Positions 9,872 to 19,575 of a stretch of 64,000 bases of DNA are shown one piece after another (positions within the stretch are counted from its first letter, which is position 1; the number at the start of each line of letters is the position of its first letter). The stretch covers positions 1 through 64,000 of the forward strand of contig LJHT01000091.1 in NCBI GenBank assembly GCA_001295905.1, given 5' to 3'. Under the pieces are notes generated by a model that worked only from the letters and a program-made list of their open reading frames with translations, did not search any database and was not told where the DNA came from. This DNA is from a beta proteobacterium AAP51 (GTDB taxonomy: Bacteria; Pseudomonadota; Gammaproteobacteria; Burkholderiales; Burkholderiaceae_C). The translations under genes and the position numbers were made by a program.

Positions 9872-10063
9872 ATGACCGACACCGCAGAAAAGAAGACCCT
9901 CACGGTCAAGCTCGTGAAGAGCGTGGCTGGCACGCGCCAGTCGCACCGTGACACCGTGCGTGGCCTCGGCCTGCGCAAGGTGAACAGCACGCGCACCCTG
10001 GAAGACACGCCGGCGGTGCGCGGCATGATCAACAAGGTGGCTTACCTGGTTCTGGTGCTGTGA
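9872..10063 (+). CDS. rpmD: 50S ribosomal protein L30
   Basis: A 63-residue protein with [20 protein letters not shown] and the [19 protein letters not shown] segment. CTGGAGAAG precedes ATG 9872. The stop shares a base with the rplO start. Confidence 0.95.
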   Translation: MTDTAEKKTLTVKLVKSVAGTRQSHRDTVRGLGLRKVNSTRTLEDTPAVRGMINKVAYLVLVL

Positions 10064-10512
10064 TGGAAATCAACACGATCAAGCCTGCCGAGGGCAGCAA
10101 GAAGGCGCGTCGCCGCGTCGGCCGCGGCATCGGTTCCGGCCTGGGCAAGACGGCAGGCCGCGGCCACAAGGGCCAGAGCTCGCGTGCCGGTGGCTACCAC
10201 AAGGTGGGCTTCGAAGGCGGCCAGATGCCGCTGCAGCGCCGCCTGCCCAAGCGCGGCTTCAAGTCCGCGCAGCTGAAGTACAACGGCGAAGTGACGCTGG
10301 CCGACCTGGAAAAGCTCGGCGCCGACGAGGTCGATCTGCTCACTCTGAAGGCCGCTGGCCTGGTGCGTCAGCTCATCAAGACCGTGAAGGTCGTCAAGTC
10401 GGGCGAACTCACCCGCAAGGTGGTCCTGAAGGGCATTGGCGCGACCGCCGGTGCCAAGGCAGCCATCGAAGCCGCGGGCGGCTCCGTGGAAACCACGGGC
10501 GCTGCGGCCTGA
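10063..10512 (+). CDS. rplO: 50S ribosomal protein L15
   Basis: A 149-residue protein with the Gly/Arg/Lys-rich N-terminal extension [20 protein letters not shown] that threads into 23S rRNA, and [19 protein letters not shown] use ATG 10063, which overlaps the rpmD stop by one base; GTG 10060 is an alternative. Confidence 0.97.
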   Translation: MEINTIKPAEGSKKARRRVGRGIGSGLGKTAGRGHKGQSSRAGGYHKVGFEGGQMPLQRRLPKRGFKSAQLKYNGEVTLADLEKLGADEVDLLTLKAAGLVRQLIKTVKVVKSGELTRKVVLKGIGATAGAKAAIEAAGGSVETTGAAA

Positions 10513-10535
10513 TTCCGAGCGAGGCAGCCTAGAAC

Positions 10536-11846
10536 GTGGTTACCAACGCGAACCAGCTGGCCAAGAGTGGCAAGTTCGGCGATCTGCGCAAGCGGATCGT
10601 CTTCTTGCTGCTGGCCCTGGTGGTCTACCGCATCGGCACGCACATCCCCGTGCCGGGCATCGACCCCGTGCAACTGCAGCAGCTGTTCAGCAGCCAGGCT
10701 GGCGGCATCCTGAGCCTGTTCAACATGTTCAGCGGTGGCGCCCTGTCTCGCTTCAGCGTGTTGGCGCTGGGCATCATGCCGTACATCAGCGCCAGCATCA
10801 TCATGCAGCTGATGACCTACGTGGTGCCCTCGCTGGAAGCGCTGAAGAAGGAAGGCGAGGCGGGCAAGCGCAAGATCACGCAATACACGCGCTACGGCAC
10901 TCTCGGCCTGGCCATTTTCCAGAGCCTCGGCATTGCACTGGCCCTCGAAGGTTCGCCGGGCCTCGTGCTGGCCCCGGGTTTCGGGTTCCGGATGACGGCG
11001 GTAGTCAGCCTGGTGGCCGGCACCATGTTCCTGATGTGGCTGGGTGAGCAGATCACCGAGCGCGGCCTGGGCAACGGCATCTCCATCCTGATCTTCGCCG
11101 GCATCGTGGCCGGGCTGCCCTCGGCCATCGGCGGCCTGTTCGAGCTGGTCCGCACCGGTGCCATGAGCATCCCTGCCAGCCTATTCATCATCGCCGTGGT
11201 GATCTTCGTCACCTTCGCCGTGGTGTTCGTGGAGCGCGGACAGCGCAAGATCCTGGTGAACTACGCCAAGCGCCAGGTGGGCAACAAGGTCTACGGCGGT
11301 CAGTCGTCGCACCTGCCCCTGAAGCTGAACATGTCGGGCGTGATCCCGCCCATCTTCGCCAGCAGCATCATCCTGCTGCCAGCCACGGTGGTGGGTTGGT
11401 TCGCCACCGGTGAAGGTCTCCGCTGGCTGAAAGACTTGTCCACGGCCTTGTCGCCCGGGCAGCCGATCTACGTGATGCTGTACGCCGCGATGATCGTGTT
11501 CTTCTGCTTCTTCTACACGGCGCTCGTGTTCAACAGCCGCGAGACGGCAGACAACCTGAAGAAGAGTGGCGCGTTCATCCCGGGGATCCGCCCAGGTGAG
11601 CAGACGGCAAAGTACATCGACAAGATCCTGGGCCGCCTCACGCTGGCAGGTGCCGTGTACATCACCGCCGTGTGCTTGCTGCCTGAATTCCTGGTGCTGA
11701 AGTACAACGTGCCGTTCTATTTCGGTGGCACGTCGCTCCTCATCATCGTCGTCGTCACGATGGACTTCTGGGCACAGGTCCAGAGCTACGTGATGAGCCA
11801 GCAGTACGACAGTCTGCTGAAGAAGGCCAACTTCAAACCGAGCTGA
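10536..11846 (+). CDS. secY: Preprotein translocase subunit SecY
   Basis: A 436-residue inner-membrane protein with the ten helices of SecY. Segments seen are the plug region [20 protein letters not shown], the helix 5 region, and the cytoplasmic loop [21 protein letters not shown], which contacts SecA and ribosomes. It forms the SecYEG channel. The start codon is GTG at 10536. It stands between rplO and infA as in other proteobacteria. Confidence 0.98.
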   Translation: MVTNANQLAKSGKFGDLRKRIVFLLLALVVYRIGTHIPVPGIDPVQLQQLFSSQAGGILSLFNMFSGGALSRFSVLALGIMPYISASIIMQLMTYVVPSLEALKKEGEAGKRKITQYTRYGTLGLAIFQSLGIALALEGSPGLVLAPGFGFRMTAVVSLVAGTMFLMWLGEQITERGLGNGISILIFAGIVAGLPSAIGGLFELVRTGAMSIPASLFIIAVVIFVTFAVVFVERGQRKILVNYAKRQVGNKVYGGQSSHLPLKLNMSGVIPPIFASSIILLPATVVGWFATGEGLRWLKDLSTALSPGQPIYVMLYAAMIVFFCFFYTALVFNSRETADNLKKSGAFIPGIRPGEQTAKYIDKILGRLTLAGAVYITAVCLLPEFLVLKYNVPFYFGGTSLLIIVVVTMDFWAQVQSYVMSQQYDSLLKKANFKPS

Positions 11847-11850
11847 AGCA

Positions 11851-12069
11851 ATGGCCAAAGACGACGTTATCCAGATGCAGGGCGAGATTCTCGAGAATCT
11901 GCCCAACGCCACTTTCCGCGTGAAGCTGGAGAACGGGCACGTGGTGCTGGGCCACATCAGCGGCAAGATGCGCATGCATTACATCCGCATCCTGCCCGGT
12001 GACAAGGTCACCGTGGAGCTGACGCCCTACGATTTGAGTCGCGCGCGGATCGTGTTCCGCGCCAAGTAA
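11851..12069 (+). CDS. infA: Translation initiation factor IF-1
   Basis: A 72-residue S1/OB-fold protein ([20 protein letters not shown] at the start, RIVFRAK at the end) that occupies the A site during initiation. It follows secY by four bases. A second infA elsewhere in the genome is common in betaproteobacteria and cannot be excluded. Confidence 0.96.
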   Translation: MAKDDVIQMQGEILENLPNATFRVKLENGHVVLGHISGKMRMHYIRILPGDKVTVELTPYDLSRARIVFRAK

Positions 12070-12099
12070 AAGACCGGTATTCGGGTCAAGGAGAAGATC

Positions 12100-12213
12100 A
12101 TGAAAGTCGCCGCTTCCGTCAAGAAGATGTGCCGCAATTGCAAAGTCATTCGCCGCAAGGGCGTGGTGCGCGTGATCTGCACCGACCCGCGTCACAAGCA
12201 GCGTCAAGGCTGA
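12100..12213 (+). CDS. rpmJ: 50S ribosomal protein L36 (zinc-ribbon form)
   Basis: A 37-residue protein, [20 protein letters not shown] at the start, with zinc ligands Cys11, Cys14, Cys27 and His32. AAGGAG lies upstream of ATG 12100. This is the zinc-binding form, whose synthesis in other bacteria depends on zinc supply through a Zur-regulated paralogue; no such paralogue is in the window. Confidence 0.95.
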   Translation: MKVAASVKKMCRNCKVIRRKGVVRVICTDPRHKQRQG

Positions 12214-12228
12214 TTCAGAGGAAGAAAC

Positions 12229-12594
12229 ATGGCACGTATTGCCGGCATCAACGTCCCTCCGCACAAGCATGCGGAAATCGGCCTGACCTCCATCTACGGT
12301 ATCGGTCGCACCACGGCGCAGAAGATCTGCGACACCGTGGGCATCCCCTACTCGAAGAAGATCAAGGACCTCTCTGACACCGATCTGGAAAAGATCCGTG
12401 AAGAAATCGGCCGCATGACCATCGAAGGCGACCTGCGCCGTGAACTGTCCATCAGCATCAAGCGCCTGATGGACCTGGGTTGCTACCGTGGTTTCCGCCA
12501 CCGTCGCGGCCTGCCGGTGCGCGGCCAGCGCACCCGCACCAATGCCCGAACCCGCAAGGGTCCGCGCAAGGGTGCTGCTGCCCTGAAGAAGTAA
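12229..12594 (+). CDS. rpsM: 30S ribosomal protein S13
   Basis: A 121-residue protein starting [20 protein letters not shown], with the helix-two-turn-helix region and the basic tail [18 protein letters not shown] that contacts P-site tRNA. GAGGAAG precedes the ATG. It is the first gene of the alpha block. Confidence 0.97.
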   Translation: MARIAGINVPPHKHAEIGLTSIYGIGRTTAQKICDTVGIPYSKKIKDLSDTDLEKIREEIGRMTIEGDLRRELSISIKRLMDLGCYRGFRHRRGLPVRGQRTRTNARTRKGPRKGAAALKK

Positions 12595-12623
12595 GCCGCC
12601 CGGAACACTGAGAGAATCAAGAC

Positions 12624-13028
12624 ATGGCCAAGGCACCCGTCAACACCGCCGCCCGGCGTGTGAGCAAGAAAGTCCGCAAGAACGTTGCGGATGGCATCGC
12701 CCACGTGCACGCGTCGTTCAACAACACCATCATCACCATCACCGACCGTCAAGGCGGTGCGCTGGCCTGGGCTTCCAGTGGCGGCCAGGGCTTCAAGGGT
12801 TCGCGCAAGAGCACGCCCTTCGCAGCACAGGTGGCGGCCGAGACCTGCGGCCGTGCGGCCCAGGAACAAGGCATCAAGAACCTCGACGTGCGCATCAAGG
12901 GCCCTGGCCCGGGCCGCGAGAGCAGCGTTCGTGCCCTGGCTTCGCTGGGCATCCGCATCAACTCGATCAGCGACGTGACGCCCGTGCCGCACAACGGATG
13001 CCGGCCGCAGAAGCGCCGCCGCATCTGA
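12624..13028 (+). CDS. rpsK: 30S ribosomal protein S11
   Basis: A 134-residue protein with [20 protein letters not shown] and the C-terminal [10 protein letters not shown] found in S11. S11 forms part of the platform near the Shine-Dalgarno helix. The gene lies 29 bases after rpsM. Confidence 0.98.
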   Translation: MAKAPVNTAARRVSKKVRKNVADGIAHVHASFNNTIITITDRQGGALAWASSGGQGFKGSRKSTPFAAQVAAETCGRAAQEQGIKNLDVRIKGPGPGRESSVRALASLGIRINSISDVTPVPHNGCRPQKRRRI

Positions 13029-13087
13029 TGGCAGTCCGGGCCGCAAGCGCGCCCGGACCCGCGCGCACCTGCTCTGGCAGCGCGCGC

Positions 13088-13093
13088 TACAAT
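13088..13093 (+). promoter_or_regulatory. TATA-like -10 element in the rpsK-rpsD gap
   Basis: The 233-base gap between rpsK and rpsD holds TACAAT at 13088-13093 but no convincing -35 hexamer at 16-18 bases. The remainder of the gap is GC-rich with no ORF. It could be a promoter and leader for rpsD-rpoA-rplQ; S4 is the usual autoregulator of this operon. Confidence 0.25.
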
Positions 13094-13261
13094 TGAAAGT
13101 TTTCCGCGCCGGTGAGCATTCGTGCACGCCGGCGGTTTTACTGAAGGACCCGGTTCCTTCACCAAGCCCACCGTCTGCGCAGCCCCTGGCTCCAGACTCG
13201 CGCGGGCGGTGATTCCCCCTCACCGCTGCCGCGTCAGAAATACACCGCAAAGGACATCCAC

Positions 13262-13885
13262 GTGGCACGTTACCTCGGCCCCAAGGCCAAACTTTCCCGC
13301 CGTGAAGGCACCGACCTGTTCCTGAAGAGCGCCCGCCGCTCCATCAGCGACAAGGCGAAGTTCGACAGCAAGCCCGGCCAGCATGGCCGTACCAGCGGCA
13401 GCCGCACCTCCGACTTCGGCATGCAGCTGCGCGAGAAGCAGAAGGTCAAGCGCATGTACGGCGTGCTGGAGCGCCAGTTCCGCCGCTACTTCGCCGAAGC
13501 CGAACGCCGCAAGGGCAACACCGGTGCCAACCTGCTGGCCCTGCTGGAAAGTCGCCTCGACAACGTCGTCTACCGCATGGGTTTCGGCAGCACGCGCGCC
13601 GAAGCGCGCCAGCTTGTCTCTCACAAGGCGCTCACCGTCAATGGCCAGGTCGTCAACATCCCGTCCTACCAGGTGAAGGCCGGCGACGTGGTCGCCCTGC
13701 GCGAGAAGAGCAAGACGCAGCTGCGCGTGACCGAAGCGCTGAAGCTGGCCCAGTCCATTGGCCTGGCCGACTGGGTGCAGGTGGACGCCACCAAGATGGA
13801 AGGTACCTTCAAGAAGGTGCCCGACCGTGACCAGTACGGCGCCGAGATCAAGGAAGCGCTGATCGTCGAGTTGTACTCGCGCTAA
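13262..13885 (+). CDS. rpsD: 30S ribosomal protein S4
   Basis: A 207-residue protein starting (GTG) [20 protein letters not shown], with the S4 RNA-binding domain [16 protein letters not shown] and [18 protein letters not shown]4 is a primary 16S rRNA binder and the translational repressor of the alpha operon in enterobacteria. The gap upstream is unusually long for this cluster. Confidence 0.97.
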   Translation: MARYLGPKAKLSRREGTDLFLKSARRSISDKAKFDSKPGQHGRTSGSRTSDFGMQLREKQKVKRMYGVLERQFRRYFAEAERRKGNTGANLLALLESRLDNVVYRMGFGSTRAEARQLVSHKALTVNGQVVNIPSYQVKAGDVVALREKSKTQLRVTEALKLAQSIGLADWVQVDATKMEGTFKKVPDRDQYGAEIKEALIVELYSR

Positions 13886-13936
13886 GCAGCAAGGATTGAA
13901 CGGACGCCCGGCCTCGCGCCGGCTTCCGGTCTGTTT

Positions 13937-13961
13937 CGTTTCGCGTGTCGGGTGCGAAACG
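13937..13961 (+). other. Hairpin in the rpsD-rpoA gap
   Basis: CGTTTCGC (13937-13944) and GCGAAACG (13954-13961) form a perfect 8-base-pair stem with a nine-base loop in the 154-base gap before rpoA. No T run follows, so attenuation or mRNA processing is more likely than termination. Confidence 0.35.
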
Positions 13962-14039
13962 ATCCGAACCACCCCGGCGCGGTCCTACAGCCTTATCGGT
14001 GTAACGAGCCGAGGGTATTGACAGGAACTAAAGAACTTC

Positions 14040-15026
14040 ATGCAAACCACCCTTCTGAAGCCCAAGGCCATCCAGGTCGAGCCGCTTGGCGGTCACAAGG
14101 CGAAAGCCACCCTCGAGCCCTTCGAGCGCGGTTATGGCCACACCCTCGGCAACGCGCTGCGCCGCGTGCTGCTGTCGTCGATGGTGGGTTTTGCCCCGAC
14201 GGAAGTGACCATCGCCGGCGTGCTGCACGAGTACTCGGCCATCGACGGCGTTCAGGAAGATGTCGTTCACATCATGCTGAACCTCAAGGGCGTGGTGTTC
14301 CGCCTGCACAACCGCGATGAAGTCACGCTGGTGCTGCGCAAGGAAGGTGAGGGCCCCGTCACGGCCGGCGACATCCAGACGCCGCACGACGTGGAGATCA
14401 TCAACCCCGAGCACGTGATCGCCCACCTCAGCAGCGGCGGCAAGCTCGACATGCAGATCAAGGTGGAAAAGGGCCGCGGCTACGTGCCGGGCAACCTGCG
14501 CCGCTATGGCGACGAGCCCACCAAGAGCATCGGCCGCATCGTGCTGGATGCCAGCTTCTCGCCCGTGCGCCGCGTGAGCTATGCCGTCGAGAACGCGCGC
14601 GTGGAGCAGCGCACCGACCTCGACAAGCTGGTGATGGAGATCGAGACCAACGGCGCCATCGCGCCCGAGGAAGCCATCCGCCAGAGCGCCCGCATCCTCG
14701 TCGAGCAACTGGCCTTCTTCGGCCAGATCGACGTGAACCCGATCGACAGCATGGTGCCGCAGGTGTCTCGTCCGACGCCTTTCGACCCCATCCTGCTGCG
14801 CCCGGTGGACGAACTCGAGCTCACGGTGCGTTCGGCCAACTGCCTGAAGGCCGAGAACATCTACTACATCGGCGATCTCATCCAGCGCACCGAAACCGAG
14901 CTGCTGAAGACGCCGAACCTGGGCCGCAAGAGCCTGAACGAGATCAAGGAAGTGCTGGCCTCGCGTGGTCTCACGCTGGGCGCACGCCTGGAGAACTGGC
15001 CCCCGCAGGGCCTGGACAAGCGCTGA
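14040..15026 (+). CDS. rpoA: RNA polymerase alpha subunit
   Basis: A 328-residue protein with the N-terminal assembly domain ([20 protein letters not shown]) and the C-terminal DNA/activator-binding domain ([38 protein letters not shown]). Length and domains are normal for proteobacterial alpha. Upstream activators such as FNR and NarL contact the C-terminal domain. Confidence 0.98.
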   Translation: MQTTLLKPKAIQVEPLGGHKAKATLEPFERGYGHTLGNALRRVLLSSMVGFAPTEVTIAGVLHEYSAIDGVQEDVVHIMLNLKGVVFRLHNRDEVTLVLRKEGEGPVTAGDIQTPHDVEIINPEHVIAHLSSGGKLDMQIKVEKGRGYVPGNLRRYGDEPTKSIGRIVLDASFSPVRRVSYAVENARVEQRTDLDKLVMEIETNGAIAPEEAIRQSARILVEQLAFFGQIDVNPIDSMVPQVSRPTPFDPILLRPVDELELTVRSANCLKAENIYYIGDLIQRTETELLKTPNLGRKSLNEIKEVLASRGLTLGARLENWPPQGLDKR

Positions 15027-15103
15027 GGCACACCCGCCCCAGACGCACCGTGCAACCCCCGGTACCTGACACGGCCGGGGTTCCATAAAGAAAGAAACGC
15101 ACC

Positions 15104-15502
15104 ATGCGCCACCGCAACGGCCCCCGCAAGCTGAACCGCACCACCTCGCACCGCCTGGCGATGCTGAGGAACATGGCCAACTCGCTGATCAAGCACGAGG
15201 CCATCAAGACCACCGTCCCCAAGGCCAAGGAACTGCGCGCCGTCGTCGAGCCGCTGATCACCCTGGGCAAGACCCCCAGCCTGGCCAACCGCCGCCTGGC
15301 CTTCGACCGCACGCGCGACCGTGACGTCGTGGCCAAGCTCTTCAACGACCTCGGCCCGCGCTACGCCGCCCGCCCGGGCGGCTACACGCGCATCCTGAAG
15401 ATGGGCTTCCGCGTCGGCGACAACGCGCCGATGGCTTTCGTGGAACTGCTCGACCGCCCCGAACCGGCGGCTGAAGCCGAAAGCGCCGAGAAGGCCGAGT
15501 AA
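15104..15502 (+). CDS. rplQ: 50S ribosomal protein L17
   Basis: A 132-residue protein starting [20 protein letters not shown] and containing [20 protein letters not shown]. It is the last gene of the cluster. An imperfect GC hairpin (AACCCCCGG 15054-15062 with CCGGGGTT 15075-15082) lies in the rpoA-rplQ gap. Confidence 0.97.
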   Translation: MRHRNGPRKLNRTTSHRLAMLRNMANSLIKHEAIKTTVPKAKELRAVVEPLITLGKTPSLANRRLAFDRTRDRDVVAKLFNDLGPRYAARPGGYTRILKMGFRVGDNAPMAFVELLDRPEPAAEAESAEKAE

Positions 15503-15587
15503 CCAAAACACTGGCACGACGGGCGAGCCGCCGTTCGGCGCGCCCCTCCGTCACCTACCTTGCATCGGGCGGAAGCCGATGCCTGCC

Positions 15588-15612
15588 AAGCCCGCCTCGA
15601 GCGGGCTTTTGC
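15588..15612 (+). terminator. Intrinsic terminator of the ribosomal cluster
   Basis: AAGCCCGC (15588-15595) and GCGGGCTT (15601-15608) form a perfect 8-base-pair stem with loop CTCGA, followed by TTGCTT. It lies 86 bases after the rplQ stop and closes the cluster. Confidence 0.8.
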
Positions 15613-15770
15613 TTTCCGGAGCCTTCTCGGGCTTGCAGGGCTGCGCGCTGACAGGAGCGCTCACCACCCGCATGAGCGGGGTGCTCCCTAGTTTGCCGCT
15701 TGGCCGCGATGCGCAGGAACCGCAATATCAGGCCCGCTTATTTCCTCCATCCCGACCTCAGGAGCCCGCC

Positions 15771-16583
15771 ATGACCAAGCTGCTGTTCGCCGCCTTGCTG
15801 CTGCTTTCGTGGCTGCCCGCCGCCCAGGCCGGTGCCGCGCCCACGGGCATCCTGTTCGGCCTGGATTCCTCGCGGGCGCTGTTCACCATCGACATCGCCA
15901 CGGGCGCGAAGACCCCCATCGGCTCGGTCAGTGCGGAAGCCGGCACCACCGGCGGCCTGGCTTACGACCCCGCCAGCAACACCGTCTACCTCACCAGCAC
16001 CAACAACGACGCGCTCTACACGCTGAACCTGAGCACCGGGGCTGCCACCCTCGTGGGCAGCTACGGCCTTGACGTCGTCATGCACGGCCTGGAATGGGAC
16101 AGCAGCACCGGCACGCTGTACGGCGCCTCTTCCACCCCGAACAGCTTCTACCGCATCAGCACCACCACGGGCGCTGCCACGCTGGTGGGTGCCGTCGGCC
16201 TGTCCTCGTTCAACAACCTCGGGTACGACTCGCTGCGCAACGTCATGTACATGACCAACTCGTCCACCGATGCGCTCTACACCATAGACCGCGCCAGCGC
16301 CGCCGTCACCCTGGTCGGCCCGCTGCTGGGCCCCACCAACCCCAACGCGCTGGCCTTTGCCGCCGACCTGAACACCATGTTCATGATCGACAACAACACC
16401 GACACCCTGTACTCGCTGAACCTGGGTACGGGCGCCGCGACGGCAGTGGGCTTCATGGGTGCAGGCAACCTGCTGGGGCTGGTGTACGCGCCGGTGCCCG
16501 AGCCGGCCACGTTGCTGCTGTGGGCCCTGGGTCTGGGCTTGCTGGCAGCGATGGGTCGTCGGCCCCGCCCACACGCCGCGTAA
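15771..16583 (+). CDS. PEP-CTERM sorted exported protein with propeller-like repeats
   Basis: A 270-residue exported protein. Residues 1 to about 20 are a signal peptide (MTKLLFAALLLLSWLPAAQA). The body has about five repeats of the type 'ALYTLNLSTGAATLVG', which suggests a beta-propeller. The C-terminus has a PEP-CTERM signal: VPEPATLLLWALGL from residue 242, a hydrophobic helix, then GRRPRP. Such proteins are processed by exosortase, often in strains that make exopolysaccharide. CAGGAG lies before ATG 15771; the frame is open further upstream, but that part runs through the terminator. No exosortase gene is in the window. Confidence 0.88.
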   Translation: MTKLLFAALLLLSWLPAAQAGAAPTGILFGLDSSRALFTIDIATGAKTPIGSVSAEAGTTGGLAYDPASNTVYLTSTNNDALYTLNLSTGAATLVGSYGLDVVMHGLEWDSSTGTLYGASSTPNSFYRISTTTGAATLVGAVGLSSFNNLGYDSLRNVMYMTNSSTDALYTIDRASAAVTLVGPLLGPTNPNALAFAADLNTMFMIDNNTDTLYSLNLGTGAATAVGFMGAGNLLGLVYAPVPEPATLLLWALGLGLLAAMGRRPRPHAA

Positions 16584-16708
16584 GCACCACCATGGCTGAA
16601 CGCGGGCGCATGTTCGTGCCGTCCGGGCCCTAGCCGCCGTTGCCGCGCCCCTCGCTCTCGAAGGGGCCGTGCAGCGCTGTCTTCTCGCTGTCAATCGGGT
16701 GGGGCAAC

Positions 16709-18286
16709 ATGACGCGGATGAAGCCCACCTCTCGACGCGCCTTGCTGACCGGCCTGTCGGCCAGCCTCGTTGCACCCGCCTTGCTGTTGCGCGTGCGCGC
16801 GCAGGCGGTTCCTTTCATCGATTACCCCTTCCAGCTCGGGGTGGCCTCGGGCGACCCCGACGCACGCGGTTTCGTCATCTGGACCCGGCTGGCACCACGG
16901 CCCCAGCAGGCCGACCGCGGGCTGCGGCCGGCGCCCATCGCCGTGCGCTGGGAAGTGGCCGAGAGCCCGGCCTTTTCCCGTCTCGTGGCCGAAGGCGAGG
17001 CCATCGCGCGCCCAGAGCTCGGGCACAGCGTGCACGTCACGCTCGACCAGCTGCAGCCCGACCGCGTGTACCACTACCGTTTCATTGCCGGCGGCGAACG
17101 CTCGCCCGTGGGTCGCGGGCGCACGCTGCCGCTCGAGGGCGCGGCGGTGGCCGAGGTCAAGATCGGCGTCGCGGGCTGCCAGGACTGGCAGAGCGGCTAC
17201 TACACGGCCTTCCGGCATCTGGCGCGTGAGGCGCCGCACGCCATCTTCCATTACGGCGACTACATCTACGAATACGGCCCTCGGGCCTCTGCTTTCCATC
17301 CGGGCCTGCGCGAGACCTTCGCCACCGTGCGGCGGCACGAGGGGCCCGAGGTGATGAGCCTGGACGACTACCGCCGTCGCTACAGCCTGATCCGCTCCGA
17401 CCTCGACCTGCAAGCGGCGCACCAGGCAGCCTGCTTCCTGTGCAGCTATGACGACCATGAAGTCGTCAATAACTGGGTGACCGACCAGGTGGTGCGAGGC
17501 GAATCACCGCCCCAGGTGTTCCGCCTGCGGCGCGCGGCCGCGATGCAGGCCTGGTACGAGTTCATGCCGGTGCGCATCGACGCCTTTCCGGAAGCTGGCA
17601 CCAGCGGGCCCTGGCGCAGCTACCGCTGGGGGCGGCTGCTCGACGCTCGGTTGCTCAATACCCGGCTCTACCGCAGCCCACAGCCCTGTGGCGATGTGTT
17701 CGGCAGCCTGTGCGCCGAGGTGCGCGACCCGAAGGCCGAGGTGCTGGGCAAGGCCCAGGAAGACTGGCTGGTGCAAGGCCTGACGCACCAGCCCAGCACC
17801 TGGAACGCGCTGCTGCAGCAGGTGATGATGATGAACGTGGACCGCGCGCGCGGCGAAGGCCGCGGCATCAACACCGACAGCTGGGCCGGCTACCTGGTGC
17901 CGCGCGACCGCCTGCTGCAGCGGCTGCAAGGCGTGCCCAACCTCGTGGTGCTGACGGGTGACGAACACCAGCACTGGGCCGGCGAGGTGCGCCGCTCCGA
18001 CGCCGACCCGGCCAGCCCGGCCCGTGCCGTCGAGTTCGTCACCACCTCCATCTCCTCGGGCTCGGACGGTCGGGGCGAGCGCAGCGAGCACGCGGCCGTG
18101 CTGTCGCGCAACCCGCAGGTGAAGTACATCCGCGACGAACGGGGCTATGCGCTGATGACGGTGCGCCCCGATGGCTGGCAGACCGACTTCCGCGTCGTCA
18201 GTACCGTGCGCTCGGTAGGCGGCACGCTGTCCACCCACGCCAGCTTCCGCGTGCTGCCTGGCCGCGCGGTGCTCGAGCGGCTCTAG
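16709..18286 (+). CDS. phoD: Alkaline phosphatase D / PhoD-like phosphodiesterase, Tat-exported
   Basis: A 525-residue metallophosphoesterase. The N-terminus TSRRALLTGLSASLVAPALL is a twin-arginine signal, so the enzyme is probably folded and metal-loaded before export. The PhoD N-terminal domain (FQLGVASGDPDARGFVIWTR) is followed by metal-binding motifs YGDYIYEYG, CSYDDHEVVNNW and LTGDEHQHWAG. PhoD hydrolyses phosphomonoesters and diesters using Fe and Ca. I chose ATG 16709 because it places the Tat motif at residues 8-10. A phosphate-porin-like gene lies 4 kb downstream. No Pho box was identified. Confidence 0.88.
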   Translation: MTRMKPTSRRALLTGLSASLVAPALLLRVRAQAVPFIDYPFQLGVASGDPDARGFVIWTRLAPRPQQADRGLRPAPIAVRWEVAESPAFSRLVAEGEAIARPELGHSVHVTLDQLQPDRVYHYRFIAGGERSPVGRGRTLPLEGAAVAEVKIGVAGCQDWQSGYYTAFRHLAREAPHAIFHYGDYIYEYGPRASAFHPGLRETFATVRRHEGPEVMSLDDYRRRYSLIRSDLDLQAAHQAACFLCSYDDHEVVNNWVTDQVVRGESPPQVFRLRRAAAMQAWYEFMPVRIDAFPEAGTSGPWRSYRWGRLLDARLLNTRLYRSPQPCGDVFGSLCAEVRDPKAEVLGKAQEDWLVQGLTHQPSTWNALLQQVMMMNVDRARGEGRGINTDSWAGYLVPRDRLLQRLQGVPNLVVLTGDEHQHWAGEVRRSDADPASPARAVEFVTTSISSGSDGRGERSEHAAVLSRNPQVKYIRDERGYALMTVRPDGWQTDFRVVSTVRSVGGTLSTHASFRVLPGRAVLERL

Positions 18287-18471
18287 CACGCTGTCTCAGA
18301 AGCCGGGGTTGCGCCACGAAGGCGCACCGCCCACGGCGCGTTGATGAACCTCCGCCTACGGCTTGATACAGGCTTGTTCACGCCTCCGTATCAGCCCGAA
18401 GGCCGCCTCCTCTGTGGCCTGGAGCGGCGCAAGCAGCGCCCACCCCCAGCCCACCTAGACAGAGGAACCCC

Positions 18472-19575
18472 ATGTCGCACGCCCTGCACCTGGCCCGCAC
18501 CGCAGCCGACCATCCCGCGCTCGCAGCCCCGCGCCTGGCTCGTGTCAAGCGCGCCTACACCACGCGCCACTTCGCAGCGGCCGAATTGCACGCACTGCAC
18601 ACCGACCCCGCCGCACGCCCGCACCCTGGCGACCTGGTGCTCGCCCGCGTCGAGCACATCGGCAAACACGCCGCGCTGGAACTGACCGACAGCCGCCGCG
18701 CCACGCTGTTCGCGGGGGACGAAGTGCTGGTGGCCTACGCCGAGCGCTACGCCCCCGACCAGTTCGAGGCCCACGTGCCTGAATCCCTGGCCGCGTGCCA
18801 CCTCGCCGCCAGCGGCGGTGTCGCAGCCAGCGTGGTGTCGCGCCGCGCCGGCGTCGTGGCGCCCACCGAACTCCAGCCCCTGGGCCTGGTGCTGGGCGCC
18901 GACGGCCAGCGCCTGAACCTGCGCCAGAAGTCTTTGCCGCGCGCTGGGGGCTTCGGCCCGCGGCCTTTGACGCTGGCCTCGCTGGGCACGTCGATGAATG
19001 CCGGCAAGACGACCTCGGCGGCCCATCTCATCCACGGCCTGGTGCGCAGCGGGCTGCGCGTGGGCGCGGCGAAGATCACCGGCACGGGTTCGGGCAACGA
19101 CCCCGGCCTGCTGCTGGATGCCGGCGCCCACCACGTGCTCGACTTCACCGATTGCGGCCATGCCTCGACGGCCGGGCTGGACCTCGAATCGCTGCTCGAC
19201 ATCCTGCACACCGTGCAGGCGCAGATGCAGGCCCATGCCGTCGATGCGCTGGTGCTTGAAGTGGCCGACGGCCTGCTGCAGCGCGAGACCGCGATGCTGC
19301 TGCGCTCGGCGCAGTTCCGCCAGCACGTGGACGGCTGCATTTTCAGCAGCGGCGAAGCGCTGGGCGCCGTGGCCGGCGTGCGCTGGCTGCTCGACCACCA
19401 GCTGCCGCTGCTGGCCCTGTCCGGTGCGATGACGCGTTCTCCCCTGGCCGCGCGCGAAGCGGCCGAAGCCACGGGCCTGAACGTGCTGGGCCTGGAGCAG
19501 CTGCGCGATGCGGGCACCGTGCGCGGGCTCTTGGCGCAGGCCGGGGGCCTGGGGCTGCGCGCCGAGGCCGCGTGA
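18472..19575 (+). CDS. P-loop NTPase-fold protein of unknown function
   Basis: A 367-residue protein. Residues 1 to about 160 are an unassigned N-terminal region. The second half starts with a Walker A-type motif SLGTSMNAGKTTSAAHL near residue 175, followed by GLRVGAAKITGTGSGNDPGL and a likely Walker B region (VDALVLEVADG). This architecture resembles MobB/BioD-like or DUF1611-type nucleotide-binding proteins, but I cannot assign a family. AGAGGA precedes the ATG. The stop overlaps the GTGATG start of the ABC transporter gene, which points to a common operon. Confidence 0.75.
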   Translation: MSHALHLARTAADHPALAAPRLARVKRAYTTRHFAAAELHALHTDPAARPHPGDLVLARVEHIGKHAALELTDSRRATLFAGDEVLVAYAERYAPDQFEAHVPESLAACHLAASGGVAASVVSRRAGVVAPTELQPLGLVLGADGQRLNLRQKSLPRAGGFGPRPLTLASLGTSMNAGKTTSAAHLIHGLVRSGLRVGAAKITGTGSGNDPGLLLDAGAHHVLDFTDCGHASTAGLDLESLLDILHTVQAQMQAHAVDALVLEVADGLLQRETAMLLRSAQFRQHVDGCIFSSGEALGAVAGVRWLLDHQLPLLALSGAMTRSPLAAREAAEATGLNVLGLEQLRDAGTVRGLLAQAGGLGLRAEAA

